From assembly GCA_026391755.1 (NCBI GenBank), contig JAPLDN010000253.1, positions 1 through 10,978 on the forward strand: a stretch of 10,978 nt of DNA, written 5' to 3'. The position numbers were made by a program, and so were the translations under genes. The notes beneath the pieces were generated by a model. The model had not been told where the DNA came from. It searched no databases and saw only the letters and a list, made by a program, of their open reading frames with translations. This document shows, in pieces, positions 1 to 8,812 of this stretch (positions are counted from its first letter, which is position 1; each line of letters starts with the position of its first letter). The stretch comes from Bacteroidota bacterium. GTDB lineage: Bacteria; Bacteroidota; Bacteroidia; Bacteroidales; FEN-979.

Positions 1-2
1 TT

Positions 3-731
3 CTGAATAAGGGGTATGATGCCGTAAAAGCCGTTGACAATACAATTAAAGTTATCATCCATCTCGACCAGGGTAATAGTAACCTCAGATTCAGGACATT
101 TTTCGATAATGCCAGTACATACATGGTGAGGTACGATATCATCGGCGCTTCCTATTACCCCTATTGGCTTGGAACAGATTATACCGAAACCATAGACGAA
201 CTGGGTGGCAACCTCAACGACATGGTAAGCAGGTATGGGAAAGAAGTGATGGTAGTTGAGATCGGTGGGGATTTTACCAGGGTGCAGAATACTTACGATA
301 TGTTGGTAGCTGTCCTGAATAAAGTCAAAGCCGTTCCCGGCGATAAAGGACTCGGAGTCATATACTGGGAGCCCGAAGGCGAAAAATCATGGAGCGGGTA
401 CCAGCTGAGTTGCTGGGGATCCGATAAAAAACCAACCGCTGCGCTTAATGCGTTTTTGGTTCACCTCACCGGTATTAACAATCCTAATATTAAACCCGGG
501 ATCTTCATTTATCCCAATCCCTTTTTCGGCGGACTGCTTAATATCGATTTAAACGGGCTAAAGGGCTCTTCCATACTTAGAATATTCGACGACCGGGGCC
601 AGTTAATGAAGCAACTAACCCTTAACAATCAGCAAAAAACTTCAGTTGACGTCAACCTCAGGCCGGGTATTTACATTATCAATGTGGATCATGATGGCCA
701 TGAAATTAACGGTAAACTGCTGGTAAATTAA
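3..731 (+). CDS. Glycoside hydrolase family 53 endo-beta-1,4-galactanase, 3' part, with T9SS sorting domain
   Basis: The reading frame is open from base 3, so the N-terminus lies upstream and 242 residues are visible. The catalytic domain resembles GH53 arabinogalactan endo-beta-1,4-galactanases, which cut the beta-1,4-galactan side chains of pectin. It has the ASYYPYW strand (visible residues about 49-55), the VMVVEIGG strand whose Glu (visible residue 86, codon 258-260) matches the family nucleophile, and the closing YWEPEG motif (121-126) followed by a conserved tryptophan-rich stretch. The acid/base Glu would lie upstream of the window. From about residue 165 to the end there is a T9SS type A sorting domain: YPNPF at 170-174, then G-LNIDLNG, LRPGIYIINV and the terminal KLLVN. 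This implies export through the outer membrane by type IX secretion and release or anchoring at the surface. The family call is firm; the exact substrate (galactan or arabinogalactan) is inferred from the family. Confidence 0.88.
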   Translation: MNKGYDAVKAVDNTIKVIIHLDQGNSNLRFRTFFDNASTYMVRYDIIGASYYPYWLGTDYTETIDELGGNLNDMVSRYGKEVMVVEIGGDFTRVQNTYDMLVAVLNKVKAVPGDKGLGVIYWEPEGEKSWSGYQLSCWGSDKKPTAALNAFLVHLTGINNPNIKPGIFIYPNPFFGGLLNIDLNGLKGSSILRIFDDRGQLMKQLTLNNQQKTSVDVNLRPGIYIINVDHDGHEINGKLLVN

Positions 732-754
732 CCGGCAGGAATTCCGGCATACTC

Positions 755-785
755 TTTGTTTCTTCCTTTCGTTTTTGTATTATTG
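755..785 (+). promoter_or_regulatory. Possible Bacteroidota-type promoter of the macroglobulin gene
   Basis: TTTG at 755-758 is followed after 19 bases by TATTATTG at 778-785. This fits the Bacteroidota pattern of TTTG near -33 and TAnnTTTG near -7, with one mismatch in the second box. It would place the transcription start close to 790, about ten bases before the ATG at 801. The surrounding bases are T-rich, so a chance match is possible. Confidence 0.4.
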
Positions 786-800
786 AATAAAATTCGGATT

Positions 801-3800
801 ATGAATACCCGCTCATTTTTTTTCGGAACGGCATTATGTTTAATATTGTTGTCGCCGTTAGCTATTGCACAGAAATCCATAAACAAGGAAACACATTCTC
901 CTGCCTGGCAAAAAGAATGGAAACAGGTTGATTCCCTGTCAGACCTGGGCCTGCCGAAATCAGCCATGGAAATTGTTGAGCGGATTTACCTGTCCTCAAA
1001 ATCGGGAAAAGATATACCACAATTCATCAAAACGGTTATCTATAAGATCAAGCTTAACAGTTTCTTCCGTGAAGATTTCCTTGTTACGACCCTACGGGAT
1101 CTCGATGATGAGATTAGTAAAGCTCCTGAACCCTCGAAACAAATCCTTCAGTCAATTTCGGCTGAGGTGTATACAAAGTATTACGAGAACAACAGGTACC
1201 GCTTCAGCAACAGGACCCGGCTCGCCGATGTGAAGCCCGACAGCCTTTCAACCTGGGATCAGAGGACTCTCATGAAAGTCATCTACAATAACTACCTGGC
1301 CTCGCTTCATAACGACAAGCTTCTAAAATCAATTTCAATTACTGATTTCAAAGCAATTATCGAAATTCCCGGATCAGGATTTACTAATCAAACGTCACCC
1401 GAAAAAGAACTTGAAACGGTTGTTATCTTACGCCCGACGCTTTATGATTTCCTGGCCAACAGGGCCCTTGATTTTTTTATCTCTTCGGATGGGCCAGGGA
1501 TTAAACCGGCCTTCGGATTCAAAATGAATACGGTTTCATATTTTTCACAGACTGATGAATTTATTAAACTCTCCTTCCCTGCCGACGATTCTCTGTCCCA
1601 GGACCTCCAGGCTATTAAAATATACCAGGATCTTGCATTATTTCACAGGAATGACAAAAATCCACCGGCACTGGTTGACGCCGAACTTGCACGACTGGAG
1701 TTTGTAAAAGACAAAGCCCTAACCGGCAGTAACGACAGCCTGTACCTGGATGCATTGAAACAGTTTGAAAACCGGTTTAAGGAGTCCCCCGTTTCAGCAA
1801 ACATTTCTTTCGTAATTGCAGGTTTTTACAAAGAAGAGGGAGGCGGCAAAGCCAATGAGCCCCTGCATAAGTATGACATAAAAAAAGCTCTTGAAATTTG
1901 TGAAGCTGTAATCAAACGTTTCCCTGGTTCAGAAGGTGCGAAAAACTGTCGTATCCTGGCCGACAATATCCTTGGCAATGAATTGGGGATTAAAAATGAA
2001 GCTGTTGTTTACCCTGGAAAACTTTCCTTATCGCTGATTACCTATAAAAACAATAATAAATTGTTTCTGAGACAATACAAAGTGGGCAGAGAAGCATGGG
2101 AGTCATCGAAAGGGAAGCTGAAAAAAGAAGAAGTGATTGAATTCATAGAAAAACAGCCAATTATAACAAGCTGGGATCAGCTTCTTCCCGATTTCGGTGA
2201 TTACAGGAGCCACAGTATTGAAACATCTCTCCCTCCTGCAGGCCCGGGCTTCTATGTAATCCTTGTTTGCCCGGATCCTTCGTTTTCGAAGTCTTCAGAA
2301 TTGATCACTTATTCCGATTATGTCGTTTCTGCTCTTAATTACATCAGCAGGCAAAATAAGAACAGCAGTATCAGCCTGAACATTTTCAACCGCGACAGCG
2401 GTTTACCAATGCCCGGGATAAATGTCGAAACCTGGGTCAGGAACTATAACTACCGGAACAGGGAATGGGAAACAAATAAAATCCATGACTTTATCAGCGA
2501 TGACAATGGATTCGTTACCATTCCCCCTGCTGAAACCGGGGCGAAAAACAATAACCTGTATTGTAAGCTGATCAATGCCGATGATGTTCTTCTGACCACA
2601 AGCTACTATCAGTATCCTTTTTCTCAATTACCCGAAAAAGCCATAAAGCAAACTATATTCTTTACCGACAGGGCTGTTTACAGGCCAGGCCAGACGGTTT
2701 ATTATAAAGGGATTTTATTGGAGAAAAAGGGGGAGCAGGCGCGGTTGTTGACCCACGAATCAACCAGGGTCAACTTTACAGATGTCAACGGCCGAAAAAT
2801 CTCGGAACAGAGTTTCACGACCAACGATTTCGGTTCATTTAACGGTTCCTTCATCGCTCCTGTTGATGTTCTGCCAGGCCAGATGTATATTTCCAACGAA
2901 TCGGGAAATATTGCATTCTCGGTTGAAGAATACAAACGTCCCACATTTGAAGTGAGTTTTTATCCACTGGAAGGCAATTATAAGTTGAACGAAACCCTTA
3001 CCGTTAAAGGCAATGCCAAAGCCTACGCGGGAAATGCCATCGGCCAGGCAAATCTTTCTTACAGGGTAGTCAGAAATGTGCGCTTTCCCTGGTGGGAAAG
3101 ATGGTTTATGCCCTTTCCTTCATCCCCCGAAACCGAAATCGCAAACGGTATTACAAAAACAGCTTCTGACGGCTCATTCAGCATTTCATTCACTGCAGTT
3201 CCCGATTTCTCCGTGGCCAGGTCAAGTAACCCGGTTTTTGATTTCAATCTTACTGTTGATGTCACCGATATCAATGGCGAAACACAATCTTCACAGCAAT
3301 CGGTAAATGTGGGATATCGGTCCTTGTTGTTAACGGTGAATGCCCCTGAAAAAATAAATCCGGGTACCGACAGCCTTCTAAAATTCAGCGCGACCAACCT
3401 GAACGGGAGACCCACCCCGGTAAAACTGGCGGTGAGCGTTTCCAGGCTTAGCGTTCCCGACAGGGTTTTTCTGAAAAGAAGCTGGGATAAACCCGATACT
3501 TCCCTGCTCACCGAAAAAACCTTCCATGAATCTTTTCCTTCTTTCAGCTACGGAAACGAAAGTGACACTTCCACCTGGAAACAAATCGAAACGGTGGTAA
3601 ACAAAATCATCGACCTGGCAGCAGATTCAGTCATTAACATCAAATGGTATACCGATAATTCCGGAACCTCTCAGCGGATCAAACCTGGTGTTTATAAAAT
3701 TTTACTGTCGGCCAATGACCCTTTCGGGGAAAAAGTAAGCGTGAAGCACTTCCTGACTGTGTATGACCCTGGTTCAACAGCACTCCCTGGCAGCCCTGTA

Positions 3801-6800
3801 AACTGGTTCATCCCCCTTAAAACAAAAGCAAAGCCAGGCGAAAATGCAGGTTTTCTTATAGGCTCTAAGGAAAAAGATGTTAAGGTGATGGTTGAGACCT
3901 GTATCGGCGATAGTATGGTTTCGCGGAAATGGGTCACTGTTTCCAACTCCCAGCTGCAGCTCGACGTACCTGTCCTCGAGAACTACCGTGGAAATTTTTC
4001 AGTCAATTTTGTATTTTCAAAATTCAACCGCATTTTCCAGAATTACCAGCTGGTCTCGGTTCCCTATGCCGACAACAAACTGAATATAGCGTTGGAGTCA
4101 TTCCGAAGCAAGATTCTCCCGGGAGAAAAGGAACAATGGAAGATCCACATCAGCAGTCCCGGGAACAAGCCCGTCTCTGCCGAATTCCTTGCGTCAATGT
4201 ATGATGCCTCACTTGACGCCTTCAGGATTAATACATGGTCTTTTGATCTTGGCAGGAAATTTTATGGAGCAAATCCCTGGAATGCCGGCAACAATTATAA
4301 CATCCGCAGTGGCTCGGCATCCTCAACTAAAACAAGCGGCGATTACACCACGCATGAGTATCCTGAACTGAACTGGTTCGGATTAAATTTATTTAGCGGA
4401 AGGCCATATCCCATGATGATAAAGTTGGGACGAACAGACCGCCAGGGGATCGTGGAAGAAAAATCAGGGATGGTCATGGCTATGAATGCGAATCCCGAAG
4501 CGCCCCCTCCTCCCGAAGACCTTAATGTGGCCGGGATCAGTACCGGTGGTGAAGAGAAGTCAAAACAAGCTGCTGAAAAAACAGGGTTCCAGCTGCGGAA
4601 GGATTTTCGTGAAACAGCTTTCTTTTATCCTGCTCTTGTCACCGATTCGGCCGGCGGACTATCACTGAGCTTTACTGCACCCGAATCACTTACAAAATGG
4701 AAGTTTCAGGGTTTTGCGCATACGGCTGGCCTGCTGTATAACCTGGTGGATAAAGAGCTTGTTACCCGCAAGGATTTAATGGTAATGCCCAATACTCCCC
4801 GTTTTGTAAGGCAGGGCGATAATCTGGTCTTCAGTGCCAAAGTGGTTAATCTTTCAACCCAGGACATGAAGGCCTGGGCGCATATTGAACTATTCGACGG
4901 CATCACAATGAAATCCCTTGACAGTCTTGTTTCCGGGCCATCCCGGCAGGAGGTTTCCATCCGGCAGGGCGAAAGTACAGGAATCACCTGGAATATCCGC
5001 ATACCCGAAAGCCCGTCGGTATCGTTGCTGCAATACCGCATTATAGCCGAATCAGGGGTATTCAGCGACGGCGAAGAGAAGATCATCCCGATACTGCCGA
5101 ACCGGATGATGGTTACTGAAACCCTGCCTTTACCTGTTCGGGATAAAGGAACATTTGATTTCAGCTTTGACAAACTCATCGCCTCATCCTCAGGGAAAAC
5201 ACTTAAAAATTACCGCCTCACGCTTGAATTTGCTTCAAACCCTGCATGGTATGCCGTTCAGGCCCTTCCTGCGCTTAATGAAAAGGAATTCGAAGATGCT
5301 TATTCCACATTCGGGGCTTTCTATTCAAACTGCATTGCTTCCCACATCATGAACTCCGACCCAAAGATCAAAGTAGTGTTCGAAAGCTGGAAAAATCTCT
5401 CACCGGATGCCCTGCTTTCTAACCTTGAGAAGAATTCCCAACTGAAGTCCCTCTTGCTGCAACAGACTCCCTGGGTTATGGAGGCAAAGACTGAAACTGA
5501 AAATCGCCGTAAGCTCGGGATGTACTTTGATCCCGACAATCTTCACATGAATCTAGAGAAAAACCTGGTGCGACTGCAAAAACTTCAGACTCCCGGTGGA
5601 GGCTGGACCTGGTTCGAAGGCATGCCCGAAAGCAGATTTATAAGCCAGGATATTATAGGAGGGCTGGCCCACTTAGACCATCTTGGTGCATTCATTTCGG
5701 GAAACAACCAGGGGGTGACACAGATGCTTAAAAACGGGGTGACTTTCATTGATGAAGCATTCGTGAAAAGTTATGAAGAACTGAAAAGACGGAATCCATC
5801 CCAGATGAAAGACAACAATCTTTCGGCCCTGGAGATCCAGTACCTCTATGTTCGTTCGTATTTCCTGGATAGCCAGCCTCTTTTGTCAAAATCCCGGGAA
5901 GCCCTGGATTATTACCTCTCTCAGGCCGGGCAATACTGGACCAAAGAAGATCTTTCATCCCAGGCCATGGTTGCAATGGCCCTGAACCGTTTCGGGAAAA
6001 AAGATGTTTCGGCTCTCATTATCAAATCCCTTTCCGAAAGGGCTCTTCATTCAAGCGAGATGGGAATGTACTGGGTTCAGGAAAGGGGATACTACTGGCA
6101 TCAGGCCCCCGTCGAAACCCAGGCCCTGCTTATCGAAGCCTATGAGGAAGTGGCCAAAGACATCAGCAGTGTTAATGAAATGAAGATCTGGCTGCTGAAA
6201 CAGAAACAAACCCATTCCTGGACTAGTTCCAGGGCCACTGTTGAAGCTTGCTATGCTTTACTGATGAGAGGGAGTGACCTGCTGTCGGCAGATCCAAAAA
6301 TAAAGATCTCGCTCGGAAACCATAAAATCGATCCGTCGAAGCTCCCCGATATCAGCCAGGAAGCGGGGACCGGTTATTTCCAGATGAGCTGGAGCGGCAA
6401 CGAGATTACTCCCGATATGGGAAAAGTCAGGGTGAGTAAATCCACCGATGGTATTGCCTGGGGTGCTCTTTACTGGCAATATTTTGAAAATATGGACAAG
6501 ATCACAGCTGCCAGGACATCCTTAAAACTTGAAAAGAAACTATACCTTGAAAAAAACACTCCTTCAGGGCCGGTTCTTGTTTCTCTCCAGGACCAATGCA
6601 GCCTAAAAACCGGGGATAAGCTGAAAGTAAGGATCGTTCTTTCGACCGACCGGGAACTGGAGTTTGTGCATATGCGTGACCAGAGAGCTTCTGCATTTGA
6701 ACCTTTCCCGGGCAATCCGGATCACGGATCACAAACCACCGAAAAGTTATCCGGTTACAGGTATCAGGACGGACTTGGCTATTACCAAAGCACAACCGAC

Positions 6801-6974
6801 GCTTCAACTGATTTCTTTTTCGATTACATCCCCAGGGGGACTTATGTTTTCGAATATCCTTTGGTGGTAAATGCAGCAGGAGATTATTCCAACGGCATAA
6901 CGACCATTCAGTGCATGTATGCACCCGAGTTTTCGGCTCACAGCGAAGGGATAAGGGTCATGGTAACGAAATAG
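801..6974 (+). CDS. Large alpha-2-macroglobulin family protein, thioester motif apparently lost
   Basis: This exported protein of 2057 residues belongs to the bacterial alpha-2-macroglobulin family, which traps proteases or protects the envelope. The start at ATG 801 gives a type I signal peptide (MNTRSFFF, a hydrophobic stretch, then LAIA before QKS). A TTG at 756 would extend the frame but overlaps the likely -33 box and spoils the signal peptide. There is no lipobox, so the protein is probably periplasmic and soluble. Residues about 25-400 form a helical N-terminal region, including LYDFLANRALDFF and a TPR-like helix pair at about 361-390. The macroglobulin N-domain signature DRAVYRPGQTVYYKG starts at 623, and VEEYKRPTFEV follows at about 708. 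A proline-rich linker lies at about 1210-1265. The core signature (AFFYPALVTDSAGG, then APESLTKWKF) is at about 1271-1300. The thioester (TED) domain covers about 1470-1850, with GGGWTWF at 1599-1605 and HQAPVETQALL near 1768. The last 150 residues form the C-terminal beta domain. Where thioester-active relatives have CxEQ, this protein reads D1499-A-Y-S1502. The pbpC gene often found beside proteobacterial homologues is not seen here. Confidence 0.92.
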   Translation: MNTRSFFFGTALCLILLSPLAIAQKSINKETHSPAWQKEWKQVDSLSDLGLPKSAMEIVERIYLSSKSGKDIPQFIKTVIYKIKLNSFFREDFLVTTLRDLDDEISKAPEPSKQILQSISAEVYTKYYENNRYRFSNRTRLADVKPDSLSTWDQRTLMKVIYNNYLASLHNDKLLKSISITDFKAIIEIPGSGFTNQTSPEKELETVVILRPTLYDFLANRALDFFISSDGPGIKPAFGFKMNTVSYFSQTDEFIKLSFPADDSLSQDLQAIKIYQDLALFHRNDKNPPALVDAELARLEFVKDKALTGSNDSLYLDALKQFENRFKESPVSANISFVIAGFYKEEGGGKANEPLHKYDIKKALEICEAVIKRFPGSEGAKNCRILADNILGNELGIKNEAVVYPGKLSLSLITYKNNNKLFLRQYKVGREAWESSKGKLKKEEVIEFIEKQPIITSWDQLLPDFGDYRSHSIETSLPPAGPGFYVILVCPDPSFSKSSELITYSDYVVSALNYISRQNKNSSISLNIFNRDSGLPMPGINVETWVRNYNYRNREWETNKIHDFISDDNGFVTIPPAETGAKNNNLYCKLINADDVLLTTSYYQYPFSQLPEKAIKQTIFFTDRAVYRPGQTVYYKGILLEKKGEQARLLTHESTRVNFTDVNGRKISEQSFTTNDFGSFNGSFIAPVDVLPGQMYISNESGNIAFSVEEYKRPTFEVSFYPLEGNYKLNETLTVKGNAKAYAGNAIGQANLSYRVVRNVRFPWWERWFMPFPSSPETEIANGITKTASDGSFSISFTAVPDFSVARSSNPVFDFNLTVDVTDINGETQSSQQSVNVGYRSLLLTVNAPEKINPGTDSLLKFSATNLNGRPTPVKLAVSVSRLSVPDRVFLKRSWDKPDTSLLTEKTFHESFPSFSYGNESDTSTWKQIETVVNKIIDLAADSVINIKWYTDNSGTSQRIKPGVYKILLSANDPFGEKVSVKHFLTVYDPGSTALPGSPVNWFIPLKTKAKPGENAGFLIGSKEKDVKVMVETCIGDSMVSRKWVTVSNSQLQLDVPVLENYRGNFSVNFVFSKFNRIFQNYQLVSVPYADNKLNIALESFRSKILPGEKEQWKIHISSPGNKPVSAEFLASMYDASLDAFRINTWSFDLGRKFYGANPWNAGNNYNIRSGSASSTKTSGDYTTHEYPELNWFGLNLFSGRPYPMMIKLGRTDRQGIVEEKSGMVMAMNANPEAPPPPEDLNVAGISTGGEEKSKQAAEKTGFQLRKDFRETAFFYPALVTDSAGGLSLSFTAPESLTKWKFQGFAHTAGLLYNLVDKELVTRKDLMVMPNTPRFVRQGDNLVFSAKVVNLSTQDMKAWAHIELFDGITMKSLDSLVSGPSRQEVSIRQGESTGITWNIRIPESPSVSLLQYRIIAESGVFSDGEEKIIPILPNRMMVTETLPLPVRDKGTFDFSFDKLIASSSGKTLKNYRLTLEFASNPAWYAVQALPALNEKEFEDAYSTFGAFYSNCIASHIMNSDPKIKVVFESWKNLSPDALLSNLEKNSQLKSLLLQQTPWVMEAKTETENRRKLGMYFDPDNLHMNLEKNLVRLQKLQTPGGGWTWFEGMPESRFISQDIIGGLAHLDHLGAFISGNNQGVTQMLKNGVTFIDEAFVKSYEELKRRNPSQMKDNNLSALEIQYLYVRSYFLDSQPLLSKSREALDYYLSQAGQYWTKEDLSSQAMVAMALNRFGKKDVSALIIKSLSERALHSSEMGMYWVQERGYYWHQAPVETQALLIEAYEEVAKDISSVNEMKIWLLKQKQTHSWTSSRATVEACYALLMRGSDLLSADPKIKISLGNHKIDPSKLPDISQEAGTGYFQMSWSGNEITPDMGKVRVSKSTDGIAWGALYWQYFENMDKITAARTSLKLEKKLYLEKNTPSGPVLVSLQDQCSLKTGDKLKVRIVLSTDRELEFVHMRDQRASAFEPFPGNPDHGSQTTEKLSGYRYQDGLGYYQSTTDASTDFFFDYIPRGTYVFEYPLVVNAAGDYSNGITTIQCMYAPEFSAHSEGIRVMVTK

Positions 6975-6979
6975 CTTTT

Positions 6980-7017
6980 ATCACGCCATCAAGAGCGCAG
7001 CGATCATCACGCCATCA
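6980..7017 (+). repeat. 12-bp direct repeat pair around a GCGCAGCG core
   Basis: The sequence ATCACGCCATCA occurs at 6980-6991 and exactly again at 7006-7017. Between the copies lie 14 bases that include GCGCAGCGATC. The unit itself is a partial octamer repeat (ATCACGCC then ATCA). The element fills the first half of the spacer between the macroglobulin stop and the aspS promoter. Its function is unknown. Confidence 0.75.
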
Positions 7018-7027
7018 TGATTTTTCT

Positions 7028-7035
7028 TATCTTTG
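7028..7035 (+). promoter_or_regulatory. Probable -7 element of the aspS promoter (TATCTTTG)
   Basis: TATCTTTG is an exact match to the Bacteroidota -7 consensus TAnnTTTG. It sits 25 bases before the aspS ATG, predicting a leader of about 20 bases. No clear TTTG box is visible 19-21 bases upstream; that region holds the second copy of the direct repeat. Confidence 0.55.
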
Positions 7036-7060
7036 CATCCCTTAACTCAATTCCTGATTT

Positions 7061-8806
7061 ATGCTGCGAACGCATACCTGCGGCGAACTCCGCATCGAAA
7101 ATACCTCCTTTGACGTGACCCTCTGCGGATGGGTACAAAGGTCAAGGGAAATGGGTGGCCTCACCTTTATCGACCTGCGTGACCGTTACGGGATCACCCA
7201 GCTGGTCTTCAATATGGAAAAGAACCCTGTGCTTTGTGAAGAAGCCCGTAAACTTGGCCGTGAATTTGTGATCAAAGCAAAAGGAAAAGTTACCGAAAGA
7301 AGCAATAAAAACCCCAAAATGCCAACCGGCGACATTGAGATAAACGTTGAAGAACTTACTGTTCTCAACTCGTCCAAAGTACCGCCTTTTACTATCGAAG
7401 ACAATACCGACGGAGGCGAAGAACTTCGCATGAAATACCGTTATCTCGACCTGCGCCGGCAGTCGAATAAAAAGAACCTTGAACTAAGGCATAAGCTTTC
7501 AATTGAGACGCGTAATTATCTTAATTCCAAAGATTTCATCGATATAGAGACCCCCTACCTGATCAAATCAACGCCAGAAGGCGCCAGGGATTTCGTGGTT
7601 CCTTCACGCATGAACCCGGGCCAGTTCTATGCATTACCCCAATCTCCCCAAACGTTTAAACAGCTCTTGATGGTTGCCGGTTTCGACAGGTATTTCCAGA
7701 TCGTGCGCTGTTTCAGGGACGAGGACCTTCGTGCCGACCGCCAGCCTGAGTTTACCCAGATCGATTGCGAAATGTCGTTCGTGACACAGGAAGACATCCT
7801 CAATACTTTTGAAGGTCTTGCAAAACATTTGTTCCGTTCGGTCCTCAATATGGAAGTGGATGATTTTCCCCGCATGTCGTATGATGAAGCCATGAGGCTC
7901 TATGGCTGCGATAAACCCGATCTGAGGTTCGGAATGACCTTTGTTGAGCTCACCAACCTCATGAAAGGTAAAGGATTTAAGGTTGCCGATGAGGCGGGAC
8001 TAATTGCCGGTATCAAAGCGGACGGCTGTGCCGAATACACCCGCAAACAGCTTGATGAGCTTACCGATTATGTTAAACGGCCGCAGGTTGGCGCAAGCGG
8101 ACTGATGTATATACGGTATGCTTTGGATGGCTCAATGAAATCTTCTGTTGATAAATTTTATTCTGCGGATGACTTAGCGGCTATTCTCGAAGAGTTTGGC
8201 GCTGTGCCCGGCGACCTGCTGCTGATCATGGCGGGGGCGGAAGAGAAAACACAAAAAGCCCTTTGCGAGCTCAGGCTTGAGATGGGGCGCAGGCTCGGCC
8301 TGATGAAAACCGGTGATTTCAAACCCCTTTGGGTAACCGATTTCCCCTTGCTCGAATGGGACGGGGAAACTAACAGGTTCTATGCCAAACACCATCCCTT
8401 TACTTCGCCAAAACCTGAAGATATTCCATTGCTTGATTCAGATCCCGCGAAAGTGAGGGCCAACGCCTACGACCTGGTCATCAACGGAACCGAAATAGGC
8501 GGAGGTTCCATAAGGATACACAATAAAGACTTACAGCACAGGATGTTCCAGGTGCTTGGGTTCACCGAAGAAGATGCCGTGGCACAGTTCGGATTTTTAA
8601 TGAACGCCTTTGAATACGGCGCTCCTCCCCATGGTGGTATTGCTTTTGGCTTCGACCGCTGGTCCACTATTTTCGGAGGAGGTGATTCAATCCGTGATTT
8701 CATTGCCTTCCCCAAGAACAATTCAGGAAGGGATGTTATGATAGATTCCCCATCGGCAATCAAAGAGTTACAATTGAAAGAGCTAAATATCAAGTTAAAT
8801 TTATAA
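7061..8806 (+). CDS. aspS: Aspartyl-tRNA synthetase
   Basis: This class II aminoacyl-tRNA synthetase joins aspartate to tRNA-Asp in the cytoplasm. At 581 residues it is close to the usual bacterial length of about 590. Domains in order: an N-terminal OB-fold that binds the anticodon (about 1-105, with CGWVQRSREMGGLTFIDLRDR at 22-42); the catalytic core with DIETPYLIKSTPEGARDF (161-178), QSPQ (194-197), and motif 2 FRDEDLRADRQPEF (218-231); the bacterial GAD insertion (about 290-405); and motif 3 GIAFGFDR (526-533) followed by IAFPKNNSGRD. An in-frame TGA at 7055-7057 fixes the start at ATG 7061. Residues M31 and K83 occupy the positions where non-discriminating enzymes tend to have His and Gly, which suggests a tRNA-Asp-specific enzyme; this is an inference from memory of those families. 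The gene follows its own promoter and ends seven bases before a large palindrome. Confidence 0.98.
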   Translation: MLRTHTCGELRIENTSFDVTLCGWVQRSREMGGLTFIDLRDRYGITQLVFNMEKNPVLCEEARKLGREFVIKAKGKVTERSNKNPKMPTGDIEINVEELTVLNSSKVPPFTIEDNTDGGEELRMKYRYLDLRRQSNKKNLELRHKLSIETRNYLNSKDFIDIETPYLIKSTPEGARDFVVPSRMNPGQFYALPQSPQTFKQLLMVAGFDRYFQIVRCFRDEDLRADRQPEFTQIDCEMSFVTQEDILNTFEGLAKHLFRSVLNMEVDDFPRMSYDEAMRLYGCDKPDLRFGMTFVELTNLMKGKGFKVADEAGLIAGIKADGCAEYTRKQLDELTDYVKRPQVGASGLMYIRYALDGSMKSSVDKFYSADDLAAILEEFGAVPGDLLLIMAGAEEKTQKALCELRLEMGRRLGLMKTGDFKPLWVTDFPLLEWDGETNRFYAKHHPFTSPKPEDIPLLDSDPAKVRANAYDLVINGTEIGGGSIRIHNKDLQHRMFQVLGFTEEDAVAQFGFLMNAFEYGAPPHGGIAFGFDRWSTIFGGGDSIRDFIAFPKNNSGRDVMIDSPSAIKELQLKELNIKLNL

Positions 8807-8812
8807 ACAATT

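Noticed and set aside
732..758. Terminator after the GH53 gene
   Set aside because: CCGG at 732-735 and 744-747 can pair for only four bases, and the following T-rich run is interrupted.
756..800. TTG start extending the macroglobulin by 15 residues
   Set aside because: It overlaps the likely -33 box and would put an extra hydrophobic stretch before a good signal peptide starting at ATG 801.
4706..5179. Minus-strand open frame of 157 codons inside the macroglobulin gene
   Set aside because: It lies wholly antisense to strongly supported coding sequence, and its translation resembles no family. The same holds for 6502-6924, 3059-3511, 8467-8793 and 9874-10284 on the minus strand.
801..6974. 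Outer-membrane lipoprotein status for the macroglobulin, as in E. coli YfhM
   Set aside because: The only cysteine in the signal peptide (residue 13) is inside the hydrophobic core; the cleavage region LAIA-QKS has no lipobox cysteine.
7002..7026. Intrinsic terminator before aspS
   Set aside because: The stem ATCAT/ATGAT (7003-7007 and 7017-7021) is only five AT-rich pairs; the T-run follows at once but also leads into the promoter box.
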